Assembly (NCBI GenBank): GCA_015231775.1
Contig: JADGAY010000006.1
Location: 1 to 47,851, forward strand
DNA from: Magnetococcales bacterium
GTDB taxonomy: Bacteria > Pseudomonadota > Magnetococcia > Magnetococcales > Magnetaquicoccaceae
Reading direction: 5' to 3'
DNA: 47,851 nt
Under the pieces are notes generated by a model. It was not told where the DNA came from and ran no database searches. It saw only the letters and a program-made list of their open reading frames with translations. The position numbers and the translations under genes are program-made. Shown piece by piece: positions 18,862 through 27,456 of the stretch (position 1 is its first letter; every line of letters begins with the position of its first letter).

Positions 18862-19182
18862 CTACCCGGTTGGCGGGGTGTCGTGCGATGAAAAGGCCTT
18901 TTCACCAATCAAACGGACATATCCCGTCAAATCGAGAAGCTCACGTATATCCTGGCGAGCATTGACAATGCGGATGCAGTCCCGCCCATCCACCATTTCC
19001 CACAAACGAAACAGCGAACTTATTCCGGATGAGTCGATGTATGCGACATGTCTGAAGTCCACAACCACGACCTCGGAACCGGCGATCCTGCCCGAGGCTT
19101 CGATAAACGGCTTCATCGCGGTGTAGTCGAACTGCCCAGGCAGAACAATGGTCGCTGTATTTTTATCGATCGCTATATTCAT
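18862..19182 (-). CDS. STAS-domain protein (anti-sigma-factor antagonist type)
   Basis: The 106-residue protein consists of one STAS domain. VDFRHVAYIDSSGISSLFRL places the probable phosphorylation site at Ser51. The N-terminal strand reads TIVLPGQFDY, a pattern shared with the AT-rich STAS protein at 41317 (LPGCFDY), so the two form a subgroup distinct from the one at 17287. The start at 19182 is chosen because the longer frame upstream (to 19467) has no STAS character and overlaps what looks like another gene's remains. GGGATG upstream is a modest ribosome binding site. It lies upstream of the REC-SpoIIE phosphatase and may be read with it across a 190-base gap containing a GC-rich hairpin. 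Confidence 0.85.
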   Translation of the reverse strand: MNIAIDKNTATIVLPGQFDYTAMKPFIEASGRIAGSEVVVVDFRHVAYIDSSGISSLFRLWEMVDGRDCIRIVNARQDIRELLDLTGYVRLIGEKAFSSHDTPPTG

Positions 19183-19333
19183 ATCATCCCATTCCAAAGC
19201 ATCAGTCACGGATATCAAGCGGATCGCAGCCACTTCACGCCGCTCACGTTCGAGGCCGTGGGGGCGATCACCAAACAGGCTCGCGGAGCGCCAAAAAAAA
19301 AAGAGGCCATCGTCGTCGCACCTGGCGTGAAGG

Positions 19334-19550
19334 TCATGCCGACCTCGCCCTCTCGCCACCCTTGCCGCCGCGTTCACTGCCCAGCAGTTTATCCGCCATC
19401 TCGACCGTATGCAATAAACTGTGACGAATGACATCCATTTGCGATTGCATACGTCCCACCGCCTCATCGACCTGAGTTGACCAGTCTGACCTTTCCGGTA
19501 CGGTCATCCACCCTGGTCAGACCGTTCCACCCGGCCAGCGCCATCAGCAT
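19334..19550 (-). pseudogene. Possible small frameshifted gene, function unknown
   Basis: Reading leftward, an ATG at 19550 has a very strong ribosome binding site (GAGGGGGAGCGAC) and encodes 28 residues (MLMALAGWNGLTRVDDRTGK and onward) before a TGA at 19464-19466. In the next frame a coherent, charged, helical stretch continues to a stop at 19334 (MQSQMDVIRHSLLHTVEMAD and onward). The two pieces would make one protein of about 70 residues if a single-base frameshift is allowed. I do not recognise the family. It may be a decayed gene, a sequencing error, or two very small overlapping genes. Confidence 0.3.
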
Positions 19551-20111
19551 GTCGCTCCCCCTCGAAAATGGTCAGGCGGTCTTGAAATGTCGTGCCCGGA
19601 TAAAAAACTATCCACCGTTCAATCAATCGATAACGCACAGGGCATGCCATGCCCTCGCCAGGCATCACGACCAGATCATCCTGTTGTTATTGAACGGATC
19701 ACCCTCACAAGCCGTGTCCTTGTTTCATCGACGACAGGCAGCAGGCAGGGGTGCAACGTTCGATGCATTCCTTGCGACAATCCATGCCAATGCGTTGATC
19801 CGAATCGAAATTGACTCAAGCACGCCTCAAGGGATTTGCAAGGTTCGTTGCAGGGGATGAAATTCGGAATAATTGGCCGGACATATCCAAGAATACGATA
19901 ATGCACTATACTGTCAGACACCCTGTGACAGAGCTGTTCGGCATTTGCCAAACAACCTCCACAGAGCCATGGTTTACCCACCAAACCAGGCCATTTGGAA
20001 GCCTGGATCGCATGCTCTTCGATCCAGGCTCATCGGGTGATTTTCCATGGTTGGCATCACCAAACCGTCGCCGAATTGAGATCCATCCTCTGTTCGTGGG
20101 AGAGACCACGC
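19551..20111. other. Intergenic region upstream of the NtrB-like kinase
   Basis: No protein or RNA gene is supported here. The region is divergent between the leftward STAS side and the rightward kinase and should hold the kinase promoter. It contains the imperfect palindrome at 19935-19954, shared with the region before the STAS gene at 41317. Confidence 0.4.
19935..19954. promoter_or_regulatory. Candidate palindromic operator, copy 1
   Basis: TGTTCGGCATTTGCCAAACA is an inverted repeat of 8-base arms with one mismatch, about 160 bases before the kinase start. It resembles the perfect palindrome at 41243-41268 in arms and in a short downstream stretch (CCTC followed by ATGGTT). It could be a regulator binding site or part of a dispersed repeat. 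Confidence 0.35.
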
Positions 20112-22733
20112 ATGCCGAGCCAAAGTTACCCGCATCCATCCACGCACTGGCAAAGTCATGCGCTGCTCTTTCTGCTGATCGTGGCGATGGGGACTCTGCC
20201 GATCTACCAGATGGAGCGGATGATCGAGGCCACGGAACAGCTCTATCATCGCGCCTTCAAGACCAATCTGGCGGCCCACGACACCAAGACGGCGCTCACC
20301 AGGATGCACGCCAGGATGCACGAGTTGCTGCATGACCATTCGGACAAGGCCGTGCAACATCTCCTCCTGGAGATGCATGACCTCAAGGCGCGGATCAACG
20401 ACAACCTGCTTATCATCGACAGTCGGTTCTTCGGTCACGACGAACTGCTGGTGCAATTCCGCGAGGCCTGTACCCGAGGACGACAACTCTATCAAGAGGC
20501 CGTGGATCTGGTCCTGACGGGCGACATGACCAGGACCAAGCGCTTGCTGGAGCAGATCCAACAGATGCGTCACAACGAACTGGAACCCCTGATCGACGAG
20601 GTGATCCGCATCTCCGAACTCAACGCCTCGACGTTCCATCAGGAGACGAAGACCCGACATTACCACGCCCTGATCGGGATCGCCTTGTTCGTGATCCTGG
20701 TGATCGTCACCGCGCTGCTGATCATCCGATGGCAGTACCGACATTTCCAACAACTCGACCGGGAACGACGCCTCTCCCTGGAGATCATTCATCGCAACAT
20801 CATCGACCTGGGGATGAGCGAAAGCCGATTGTGGGGGGTGATCAACAACTCCAACGCCATGATCTCCCTGAAGGATCTGGAGGGACGCTTCATTCTGGTC
20901 AGTCGTCGTTTCGAGGAGATCTTCGACACGACCGATCCACGAATCCGCGGAAAACGGGGGGAGGAGGTTTTCACCCCGGAGCTTTTCCAATGCCATCAGG
21001 AACACGAGCGACGGGTCCGGGAAAGCGGAGGGCTGGTGGAACAGGAGATCGCGATTCCCCACGCAGGGGAGACACGCACCTTCCTTTCGGTCAAGTTTCC
21101 TCTCATCGACGATGGCGGCCAAGCCATCGGCATCGGCAGCATCGATACCGACATCACCGAACTCAAACGGACCGAAGACTCTCTGAGACAGATCAACGCC
21201 ACCCTGGAGGCACTCTTTCAGACCAGTCATCTGGCCATGGTGATCCTGGATCGCGATTTCAACTTCATCCGGGTGAATCGCGCCTACGCGGAGAAATGCG
21301 CACTTGAGAGCGATTTCTTTCCAGGCAAGAACCACTTCGCACTCTACCCCCACGCCGAGAACCAACGGATTTTCCAAACGGTGGTCGAAACCGGGGAACC
21401 GTTCAGCATCCTGGCCAAACCCTTCGAGTTCCCGGATCACCCGGAGTGGGGCGTCACCTACTGGGACTGGACCCTGCATCCTCTCGTCGATGGCGACAAC
21501 CGGGTCGTCATGCTGCTGTTCACCCTGCTCGACGTGACCCTGCCCAAACGCAACGAAATCGACCTCCAGAACACCAACGCCATGCTCCGCTCGATTCTCG
21601 ACACCATACCCAGTCGCGTCTACTGGAAGGATGAACAGGCGATCTTCCAAGGCTGCAACCGGGCCTTCGCCCAATCCCTTGACCTCGACGACGAACAGGA
21701 GATCGTCGGTCTGCGCGCCGAGGATCCCCCGTTGCGCGACCGCCTCGGCGCAACGCACCAGAATGATCGACAGGTGATCCGAAGCGGACACGCCATCGGC
21801 CCCTTTTCGGAGTTCTTCTCCAAACCGGACGGTTCGCCGTGCTGGCTCTCCACCACCAAGATTCCGCTGCACGACAGCCTTGACCGCACCATCGGCCTGC
21901 TCGGCATCTCCGAAGAGATCACCCAAATCAAACTGGCCGCCGAAGAGCGGGGGCGACTCCAGGAGCAGGTCTATCTCAACGACCGGCTCGCCTCCATGGG
22001 CTTCCTGGCTGCCGGCATCGCCCACGAAGTGAACAATCCCAACAACATCATCGTGCTCAACATCAGCATGATCCAGGAGGTCTGGCGCGACGCCAGAAAG
22101 ATCCTCGATCATTTCTATCAGGAGAACGGCGACTTCTCCCTGGGCGGTACCCCCTATTCGGAAATGGCCGATCCGGTCTCAACCCTCATGCTCGGCATCG
22201 AAGAGAATGCCCGACGCATCCATGCCATCATCCGCAATCTGAAAACCCTGAGCCATACCAAACCCCCCAAAAAAATGGAACCCGTTGACCTGGCTGAAGT
22301 TATCGAAAGATCGGTCTCTTTCTTGCAGGAAAGGATCAAACGTCACACCCGCACCTTCCGCACGGAGTGGCAACCAGGGGTGTATAAAATCCAAGGCAAT
22401 CCGGAAAAACTCTTCCAGATCTTCACGAACCTGATCATGAACGCCCTGCAATCCCTGCCCGACACCAACCACGGCGTGACCGTGGCGATGTTCACCGATT
22501 CCGACCTGGCGTCGATTCGCGTCGAGGTGCGTGACCAAGGATGCGGCATCGCGCCAGAAGATCTGTCCCGACTTGGAACCCCATTCTTCACAACCCGACA
22601 GGAGCAGGGAGGAATGGGCATGGGTTTCTCAATCACCAAAAAAATCATGGAGCTGCATCAGGGCATCCTCGAGGTGCATTCGCAACCGAACCGCGGCACC
22701 ACCGTATCACTCCGTTTCCCGGTCACAAACTGA
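20112..22733 (+). CDS. Membrane NtrB-like sensor histidine kinase with PAS domains
   Basis: The protein is 873 residues. A transmembrane helix at about 16-33 and a second near 188-210 enclose a helical periplasmic domain of the four-helix-bundle type seen in chemoreceptors and kinases. Three PAS domains follow (about 235-355, 365-490 and 490-620). The kinase core has HisKA with LAAGIAHEVNNPNN, N-box FTNLIMNALQSL, DQGCGIAPE and a final GGMGMGFSIT glycine box. It lacks a receiver and an Hpt, so it phosphorylates a separate regulator, almost certainly the sigma54 activator whose ATG begins two bases past its stop. The start at 20112 has GGGAGAG upstream. A longer frame to 19995 lacks a plausible signal-anchor start. 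The periplasmic ligand is unknown. Confidence 0.93.
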   Translation: MPSQSYPHPSTHWQSHALLFLLIVAMGTLPIYQMERMIEATEQLYHRAFKTNLAAHDTKTALTRMHARMHELLHDHSDKAVQHLLLEMHDLKARINDNLLIIDSRFFGHDELLVQFREACTRGRQLYQEAVDLVLTGDMTRTKRLLEQIQQMRHNELEPLIDEVIRISELNASTFHQETKTRHYHALIGIALFVILVIVTALLIIRWQYRHFQQLDRERRLSLEIIHRNIIDLGMSESRLWGVINNSNAMISLKDLEGRFILVSRRFEEIFDTTDPRIRGKRGEEVFTPELFQCHQEHERRVRESGGLVEQEIAIPHAGETRTFLSVKFPLIDDGGQAIGIGSIDTDITELKRTEDSLRQINATLEALFQTSHLAMVILDRDFNFIRVNRAYAEKCALESDFFPGKNHFALYPHAENQRIFQTVVETGEPFSILAKPFEFPDHPEWGVTYWDWTLHPLVDGDNRVVMLLFTLLDVTLPKRNEIDLQNTNAMLRSILDTIPSRVYWKDEQAIFQGCNRAFAQSLDLDDEQEIVGLRAEDPPLRDRLGATHQNDRQVIRSGHAIGPFSEFFSKPDGSPCWLSTTKIPLHDSLDRTIGLLGISEEITQIKLAAEERGRLQEQVYLNDRLASMGFLAAGIAHEVNNPNNIIVLNISMIQEVWRDARKILDHFYQENGDFSLGGTPYSEMADPVSTLMLGIEENARRIHAIIRNLKTLSHTKPPKKMEPVDLAEVIERSVSFLQERIKRHTRTFRTEWQPGVYKIQGNPEKLFQIFTNLIMNALQSLPDTNHGVTVAMFTDSDLASIRVEVRDQGCGIAPEDLSRLGTPFFTTRQEQGGMGMGFSITKKIMELHQGILEVHSQPNRGTTVSLRFPVTN

Positions 22734-22735
22734 AC

Positions 22736-24190
22736 ATGCCACACACCGTCCACGACCCCACCCATTCGGACAAGCCCCCGCAAATCGTCGTGCTGGATGA
22801 CGAGGAGGAGATCCTCTCCAGCATGAAATTCCTGTTGCGCAGCCATGGCATCGGACCGGTGACCACCCTGTCCGATGGCCGGGATTTGCTGACCGTGCTG
22901 GAACAGCCCACGGCGGTCCTGCTGATGGATCTGAGAATGTCCGAACTCTCCGGCATGGATCTGCTGCCGCGGGTTCAGGAGTCGCATCCGGAAATCCCGG
23001 TGATCATCGTGACCGCGGTCCAGGAGGTGGATACCGCCGTGGCGTGCATGAAACAGGGCGCCACCGACTATCTGCTCAAACCGGTGAATGTCGCCAATCT
23101 CATCACCACGGTCCGCAAAGCCAGACAGATGTACGACCTCCGCCAGCACGCCAATGCCCTCAAGGACTATTTGCTCGGCGGCAATCTGAAAAATCCGGAG
23201 GCCTTCGCGGAGATCATCACCCAAAGCCCGAAAATGCAAGCAATTTTCAAGTACATGGAGTCCGCCTCGCGCACCGGTGAGCCGTTGCTGATCATCGGCG
23301 AAACAGGAACCGGCAAAGAGCTGTTCGCCCAGGCGTTCCACCGCCTGCGCAACAGGAGCGGGGCGCTGGTTCCCGTCAACGTGGCCGGTCTCGACGATCA
23401 CATGTTCGCGGATACGCTGTTCGGACACACCAAAGGCGCCTTCACCGGCGCCGTGGGCTCACGGGAGGGGCTGGTGGCCAAGGCGGCGCGGGGGGTGCTG
23501 TTCCTGGACGAAATCGGCGATCTCTCGGAAAGCAGTCAGCTCAAATTGTTGCGCCTGCTTCAGGAAAAGAAATACGAACCCATCGGCTCCGACATCTCCA
23601 GAAATGCCGATATCTCCATTGTCGCGGCCACCAACCGCAACCTCAAACAACGCATCCACGAAGGGAAATTCCGCGCGGATCTCTTCTATCGCCTCGCCAC
23701 CCATGCCATCACCATCCCCCCTCTTCGTGAACGCAAGGAGGATCTGCCGTTGCTGCTGGGAAGATTCATCGAGGATGCCGCTCGATCCATGCAGCTCAAC
23801 CCACCCCCCATGCCGACCCCGCAACTGATGAACCTGCTTGACTGCCATGATTTCCCTGGCAATGTGCGCGAACTGCGCGCCATGGTCCTGGACGCCATGG
23901 CCAACCACAAATCCGGCCCGCTCTCCATGGATGCCTTCAGAAAAGCCATCTCCCCCACGCCCGGTCTCTCCGGGAGTCGGCGCGACTCCAACGCCTCTCG
24001 GGAGCCCACCCTCCGTTGGCCGGAAGGACAAAATCCGCCCACGCTCAAAGAGGCCGAAGCGTTCCTGATCGCCCATGCTCTCGAAAAAAGCAACGGCAAT
24101 CAGGGCATCGCCGCCATCATGCTCGGTCTGTCACGCCAGGCTCTCAACCAACGCATGACCCGCAAACAGACCCGGCAGATCTCATTTTGA
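22736..24190 (+). CDS. Sigma54-dependent response regulator (NtrC family)
   Basis: The protein is 484 residues: a receiver with Asp65 (VLLMDLRMSELSG) and KPVNVANL, then an AAA+ domain with Walker A GETGTGKE (188-195), the GAFTGA loop that contacts sigma54 (234-239), Walker B LFLDEIGD (about 255-262) and an arginine-finger region near FRADLFYRL. The C-terminal Fis-type helix-turn-helix is in LEKSNGNQGIAAIMLGLSRQ. It should oligomerise after phosphorylation and drive open-complex formation at -24/-12 promoters. It is coupled to the upstream membrane kinase (stop and start 2 bases apart), with no ribosome binding site of its own. All motifs for activity are intact. Its target promoters are not identified; the small orphan gene 300 bases downstream is one candidate. 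Confidence 0.95.
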   Translation: MPHTVHDPTHSDKPPQIVVLDDEEEILSSMKFLLRSHGIGPVTTLSDGRDLLTVLEQPTAVLLMDLRMSELSGMDLLPRVQESHPEIPVIIVTAVQEVDTAVACMKQGATDYLLKPVNVANLITTVRKARQMYDLRQHANALKDYLLGGNLKNPEAFAEIITQSPKMQAIFKYMESASRTGEPLLIIGETGTGKELFAQAFHRLRNRSGALVPVNVAGLDDHMFADTLFGHTKGAFTGAVGSREGLVAKAARGVLFLDEIGDLSESSQLKLLRLLQEKKYEPIGSDISRNADISIVAATNRNLKQRIHEGKFRADLFYRLATHAITIPPLRERKEDLPLLLGRFIEDAARSMQLNPPPMPTPQLMNLLDCHDFPGNVRELRAMVLDAMANHKSGPLSMDAFRKAISPTPGLSGSRRDSNASREPTLRWPEGQNPPTLKEAEAFLIAHALEKSNGNQGIAAIMLGLSRQALNQRMTRKQTRQISF

Positions 24191-24486
24191 CCCCTGCAAT
24201 GTCCGTTGCAGTGAATTGCCTGCTTGCACAATCATCATCTGATTGATATCCATAATTTTTATTCACCATCTCGAACCGGGATCCCACGATGATTGCACCC
24301 CCCGACCTCCTGCATCCGATTGGATCCCGTCCACCGGTTTACGTGAGCATCCGAGGTGTGCCGCCTGACATCGAACGGAAACAACCGGATGGCTGATTGG
24401 ACCATCCCCTGGATTAGGCATGGCATGAATCCTGATAAATGATTTCTTGGATAGATTGATCACACTTACAGGAGTCGGAGCACGCG
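24191..24486. other. Intergenic region after the sigma54 regulator
   Basis: It contains a small inverted repeat, CTGCAA TGTCCG TTGCAG (24194-24211), right after the regulator's stop, without a T run, so at best a weak terminator. No clear sigma70 or -24/-12 promoter could be fixed by eye for the small gene that follows. Confidence 0.35.
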
Positions 24487-24711
24487 ATGATCACCACGGA
24501 AGAGAAGTCGGTCATGAGGATGCTGCAAGGTCAAACCATCCGAAAAGTCTGCCTGCTCGAACGGAACACCCCCAATCCATTCCGAAGTGTGGCCTTTCAT
24601 TTCAACGATGGAACCTACCTGGAAATTTACGATTCGTGCGGCAGCATGCGCATCGCGGGGATCCGTCACGAGACCCGCGTTGACCGTGAAGCCGTTCCCA
24701 CCACGCCCTGA
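24487..24711 (+). CDS. Small orphan protein, function unknown
   Basis: The 74-residue product starts at an ATG 11 bases after AGGAG. The core reads FHFNDGTYLEIYDSCGSMRI, an alternating beta pattern with an Asp-Gly turn, as in small beta-rich domains that bind or sense something. The N-terminal 25 residues are helical and basic. No signal peptide or membrane segment is seen. It is downstream of the membrane kinase/sigma54 regulator pair on the same strand and converges with the REC-kinase gene. It might be the pair's output or a modulator, but nothing in the sequence proves that. Low-complexity tail codons after residue 65 may be non-conserved. Confidence 0.6.
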   Translation: MITTEEKSVMRMLQGQTIRKVCLLERNTPNPFRSVAFHFNDGTYLEIYDSCGSMRIAGIRHETRVDREAVPTTP

Positions 24712-24859
24712 GGATACCCCCGAGTGTAAATTCCGCTCCGGTTTTCCATCTCACGGCACCCCCACCCAAGAAACCAGATGGAACGGACAGTCGCGCGCTT
24801 TGGCTGACGGGGACGTTGCCGCGGCGCGGGGGGTTCACATGACCCCGCCGGACCTGGAA

Positions 24860-26377
24860 TCAAGTCTCGGCAAGCAAACGTTGAACGTTGCGTTCCAGCA
24901 CCTCGAACGCTTCTTGCGACTCCGACCAATCACCCATCTCGACGCTACCTTTAAGTCGGATCGCCTGCGTCCTGACACGTTTGGCTCGCACCTCAGAGGC
25001 GGCTTGATACAAGCGTTCAATTTCAATCAATGCGCGATTGACATTCTGTTCAGCCAGGGCCTCTCGCAGAACCTTGACTGCCTGGGGCGCCAGATCGACG
25101 AACCGGACGGACGCCACGCCCCTATTGACTGGCATCGCGGGTGGAAGATGGGAGACAACCGCCTCCACGCACCTCCCCGGTTCAGGTTGAAAATCCCCGG
25201 TCTCCAGCGGGTCAGCCTTTTCATACCCGATCGGCGGCGTCCCTTTGCGAAACGTGACGCGCAGTTCGGTACCCGCATCCTCGGATGACCGCATCTGAAT
25301 ATCACCCCCCAGGGTTCGGGCGATCAACCGCGCTGAATAGGTTCCCAGTCCGGTTCCTCCCACCTTGCCAGAGGTGGCATATTTCTCGAAAAACCGGTCG
25401 CGCATGGCAATCGGCACCGCGCCTTGGTTGTGGATGACGAGGCAATTCAAATCGTTTCCATCAATCAGAGTTATCGTTACGACCTGATTGGACGGTGACG
25501 CTTCCACGGCATTCTTGATCAGGTTGGAGAGCATCGAATAGCACATCACCGTCTCTGCCAGAACCATGAACTGATCGGATTCATCCGCATCCCTGCCGTT
25601 CATGATGATTCTGATGGTCAATCCGGTTCCGAACAGCGACGGACTCAGATGAAGCCGTATAGTGCGCAGAATCGCCAGCAGGTCGATCTGTTCCGCCTTG
25701 CATCTGTATTCACCTCTTTCCATCTGAAACAAACCCAGGGAAAGGTTGATCATGTGCAACACGTTGATGCTGGAATTGTAGATGATTTGTATCTTCTCTC
25801 TCTGACTGGACGGAATGGTTCGATCGTCCAGCAGCAGAGCCGAATATCCGGTTATGCTGTTCAATGGGGTTTTCAAATCATGTCTGACAATCCGATCCAC
25901 ATCCTGTTGCAATTTTTCCGCCTCCCTTAGTTCAAGATTCAAGGAGGTCAGACGTTGATTGGCGATTCTCAACTCCGCATGAGAGTGGGCGAGCCGATTG
26001 GCCAGTTCTGTCCGCTGCAACCAGACTTGGATGCGCGCCTTCAAGAGAACCGGGCTGGGAGGTTTGTTGAGAAAATCATCGCCACCACACTCCAGGCAGC
26101 GCGCCAATTCCCGGTCGGTCTGCACCGAGGTCAAAAAGATCACCGGCACGTTTTCTCCTGGACGCATCCGGGCCTTGATCTGTTGCGTGGTCTGGTATCC
26201 ATCCATGATCGGCATCTGGATATCCATCAAAATCAGATCGCATGTGTTCTCATCCAGGAATCGGAGAGCCTCCCGACCATCTGCGGACAAGACCACCCGA
26301 TGCCCCTCTTGGCGGAGCCATTCATCCAGGAATATGCGTGTCACCGGATCATCATCGACGACCATGATGGTGGCCAT
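24860..26377 (-). CDS. REC-HisKA-HATPase protein with a degenerate Hpt-like tail
   Basis: The protein is 505 residues. The N-terminal receiver has Asp52 (LILMDIQMPIMDG) and the CGGDDFLNKPPSP signature. A coiled linker is followed by HisKA with DRIVRHDLKTPLNS (His166), N-box MLSNLIKNAVEAS and the glycine box KVGGTGLGTYSA. The G1 box (HNQGAV) is divergent. The last 80 or so residues form an Hpt-like helical bundle in which the usual AHTLKSS is AIRLKGS, so the phosphorylatable His is missing. It is last in the 34.0-24.9 kb leftward operon, 8 bases after the HD-GYP gene. The start at 26377 has AGGTGA upstream; a start at 26416 would overlap that gene. It can receive phosphate on its receiver and act as a kinase; its partner is not obvious. 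Confidence 0.9.
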   Translation of the reverse strand: MATIMVVDDDPVTRIFLDEWLRQEGHRVVLSADGREALRFLDENTCDLILMDIQMPIMDGYQTTQQIKARMRPGENVPVIFLTSVQTDRELARCLECGGDDFLNKPPSPVLLKARIQVWLQRTELANRLAHSHAELRIANQRLTSLNLELREAEKLQQDVDRIVRHDLKTPLNSITGYSALLLDDRTIPSSQREKIQIIYNSSINVLHMINLSLGLFQMERGEYRCKAEQIDLLAILRTIRLHLSPSLFGTGLTIRIIMNGRDADESDQFMVLAETVMCYSMLSNLIKNAVEASPSNQVVTITLIDGNDLNCLVIHNQGAVPIAMRDRFFEKYATSGKVGGTGLGTYSARLIARTLGGDIQMRSSEDAGTELRVTFRKGTPPIGYEKADPLETGDFQPEPGRCVEAVVSHLPPAMPVNRGVASVRFVDLAPQAVKVLREALAEQNVNRALIEIERLYQAASEVRAKRVRTQAIRLKGSVEMGDWSESQEAFEVLERNVQRLLAET

Positions 26378-26385
26378 GGCCCGGG

Positions 26386-27456
26386 TCACCTGGTCAACAT
26401 CGCAATGGACAAGCAATCCGTATCGGATAACTCTGGATCGGGAAACGTTGCCTTGATTTGCAGAATCTCCGGCAGGATTTCGCAGAACAACCGTACCAGG
26501 TTGGGATCAAACGCGGTTCCTGAACATCGCTTGATTTCATCGACCGCGTTTTCGACACTCCAGGGTTGCTTGTAGGGACGTTTGGAGGTCAAGGCATCAA
26601 AGACATCCGCCAGCGTGCAAATCCGCCCCATCAGAGGAATCTCTTCTTCTTTCAGACCGTTCGGGTAACCGTTGCCATCCCATCGTTCATGATGGGAGAG
26701 CGCGATGGTGTGCGCCGTGCGCAACAGCAGTGACGGTTCCTCATCCAACAATTGTCCGCCAAGCAGGGTATGGGTCTTCATGACCGTGAATTCATCAACA
26801 GTCAGCTTGCCCGGTTTGAGCAGTATTCTGTCCGGAATGCCGATTTTGCCGACGTCATGCATCGGGGAGGCTTGCAACAGCAACTCCTGGTCGTGCGCAT
26901 TCAGACCGTGGGCCCGTCCGAGCAAGGCGGAATAGTGGCTCATGCGTTGAATATGTTTTCCGGTTTCGTTGTCCCGGTATTCCGCCGCCTGTCCCAACCG
27001 ACGAATGATCTCCAGCCGGGTGCGCAGCAGTTCGAACTCGCGTTCCGCCAGGGCCTGGGCCGTACGCGCGGCGCGCAGGATGTATCGCATCCGATGCCCC
27101 AGCAACCCCCAGTTGATCGGCTTGGTGATGAAATCCGTGGCTCCCGCCTGATAGGCATGCTCAATGGAGATCACATCATCCAGAGAGGTGGCCAGCACAA
27201 TGGGCAGATATCGCCATTTTTCCTGACGACGCACGGTCTCGCACAATACAAAGCCATCCATCCTTGGCATCACCACATCGGTGATCACCACATCAGGCCG
27301 TTCTTGCTGCACAAGCTCCCAGGCCTGCATCCCGTCCTCGGCCTCGACCACCCGAAAGCCACCCTGTTCAAGGGCCACGCGCATCGGAAGGCGTTGCAGG
27401 AATTCGTCATCCACGATCAATACCAGAGGATGTTGCAGCTCATCGATCAGGTTCAT
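26386..27456 (-). CDS. REC-HD-GYP response regulator (probable c-di-GMP phosphodiesterase)
   Basis: The protein is 356 residues and a close paralogue of the one at 415-1470, sharing long identical stretches such as PLVLIVDDEFLQRLPMR and RLEIIRRLGQAAEYRDNETG. Receiver Asp60 lies in VVITDVVMPRMDG. The HD-GYP domain has MHDVGKIGIPDRILLKPG near residue 200 and HHERWDGNGYP near 256. In that motif Asn replaces the Ser of the other copy, a neutral-looking change. The gene overlaps the end of the upstream hybrid kinase by 17 bases, as if tightly co-translated. Predicted role: hydrolysis of c-di-GMP in response to the two hybrid kinases encoded before it. Confidence 0.93.
   Translation of the reverse strand: MNLIDELQHPLVLIVDDEFLQRLPMRVALEQGGFRVVEAEDGMQAWELVQQERPDVVITDVVMPRMDGFVLCETVRRQEKWRYLPIVLATSLDDVISIEHAYQAGATDFITKPINWGLLGHRMRYILRAARTAQALAEREFELLRTRLEIIRRLGQAAEYRDNETGKHIQRMSHYSALLGRAHGLNAHDQELLLQASPMHDVGKIGIPDRILLKPGKLTVDEFTVMKTHTLLGGQLLDEEPSLLLRTAHTIALSHHERWDGNGYPNGLKEEEIPLMGRICTLADVFDALTSKRPYKQPWSVENAVDEIKRCSGTAFDPNLVRLFCEILPEILQIKATFPDPELSDTDCLSIAMLTR

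Noticed and set aside
20297-20331. Repeated AGGATGCACG blocks early in the NtrB-like kinase
   Set aside because: This is a short in-frame coding repeat in an amphipathic helix, with no sign of a mobile or regulatory repeat.
19974-22112. 712-codon open frame antisense to the NtrB-like kinase
   Set aside because: The plus strand has unambiguous TM, PAS and HisKA motifs. The antisense frame is open only because of the codon bias of a GC-rich gene and shows no domain.
24194-24211. CTGCAA/TTGCAG hairpin as a terminator for the sigma54 regulator
   Set aside because: The stem is only 6 bases and no T run follows.
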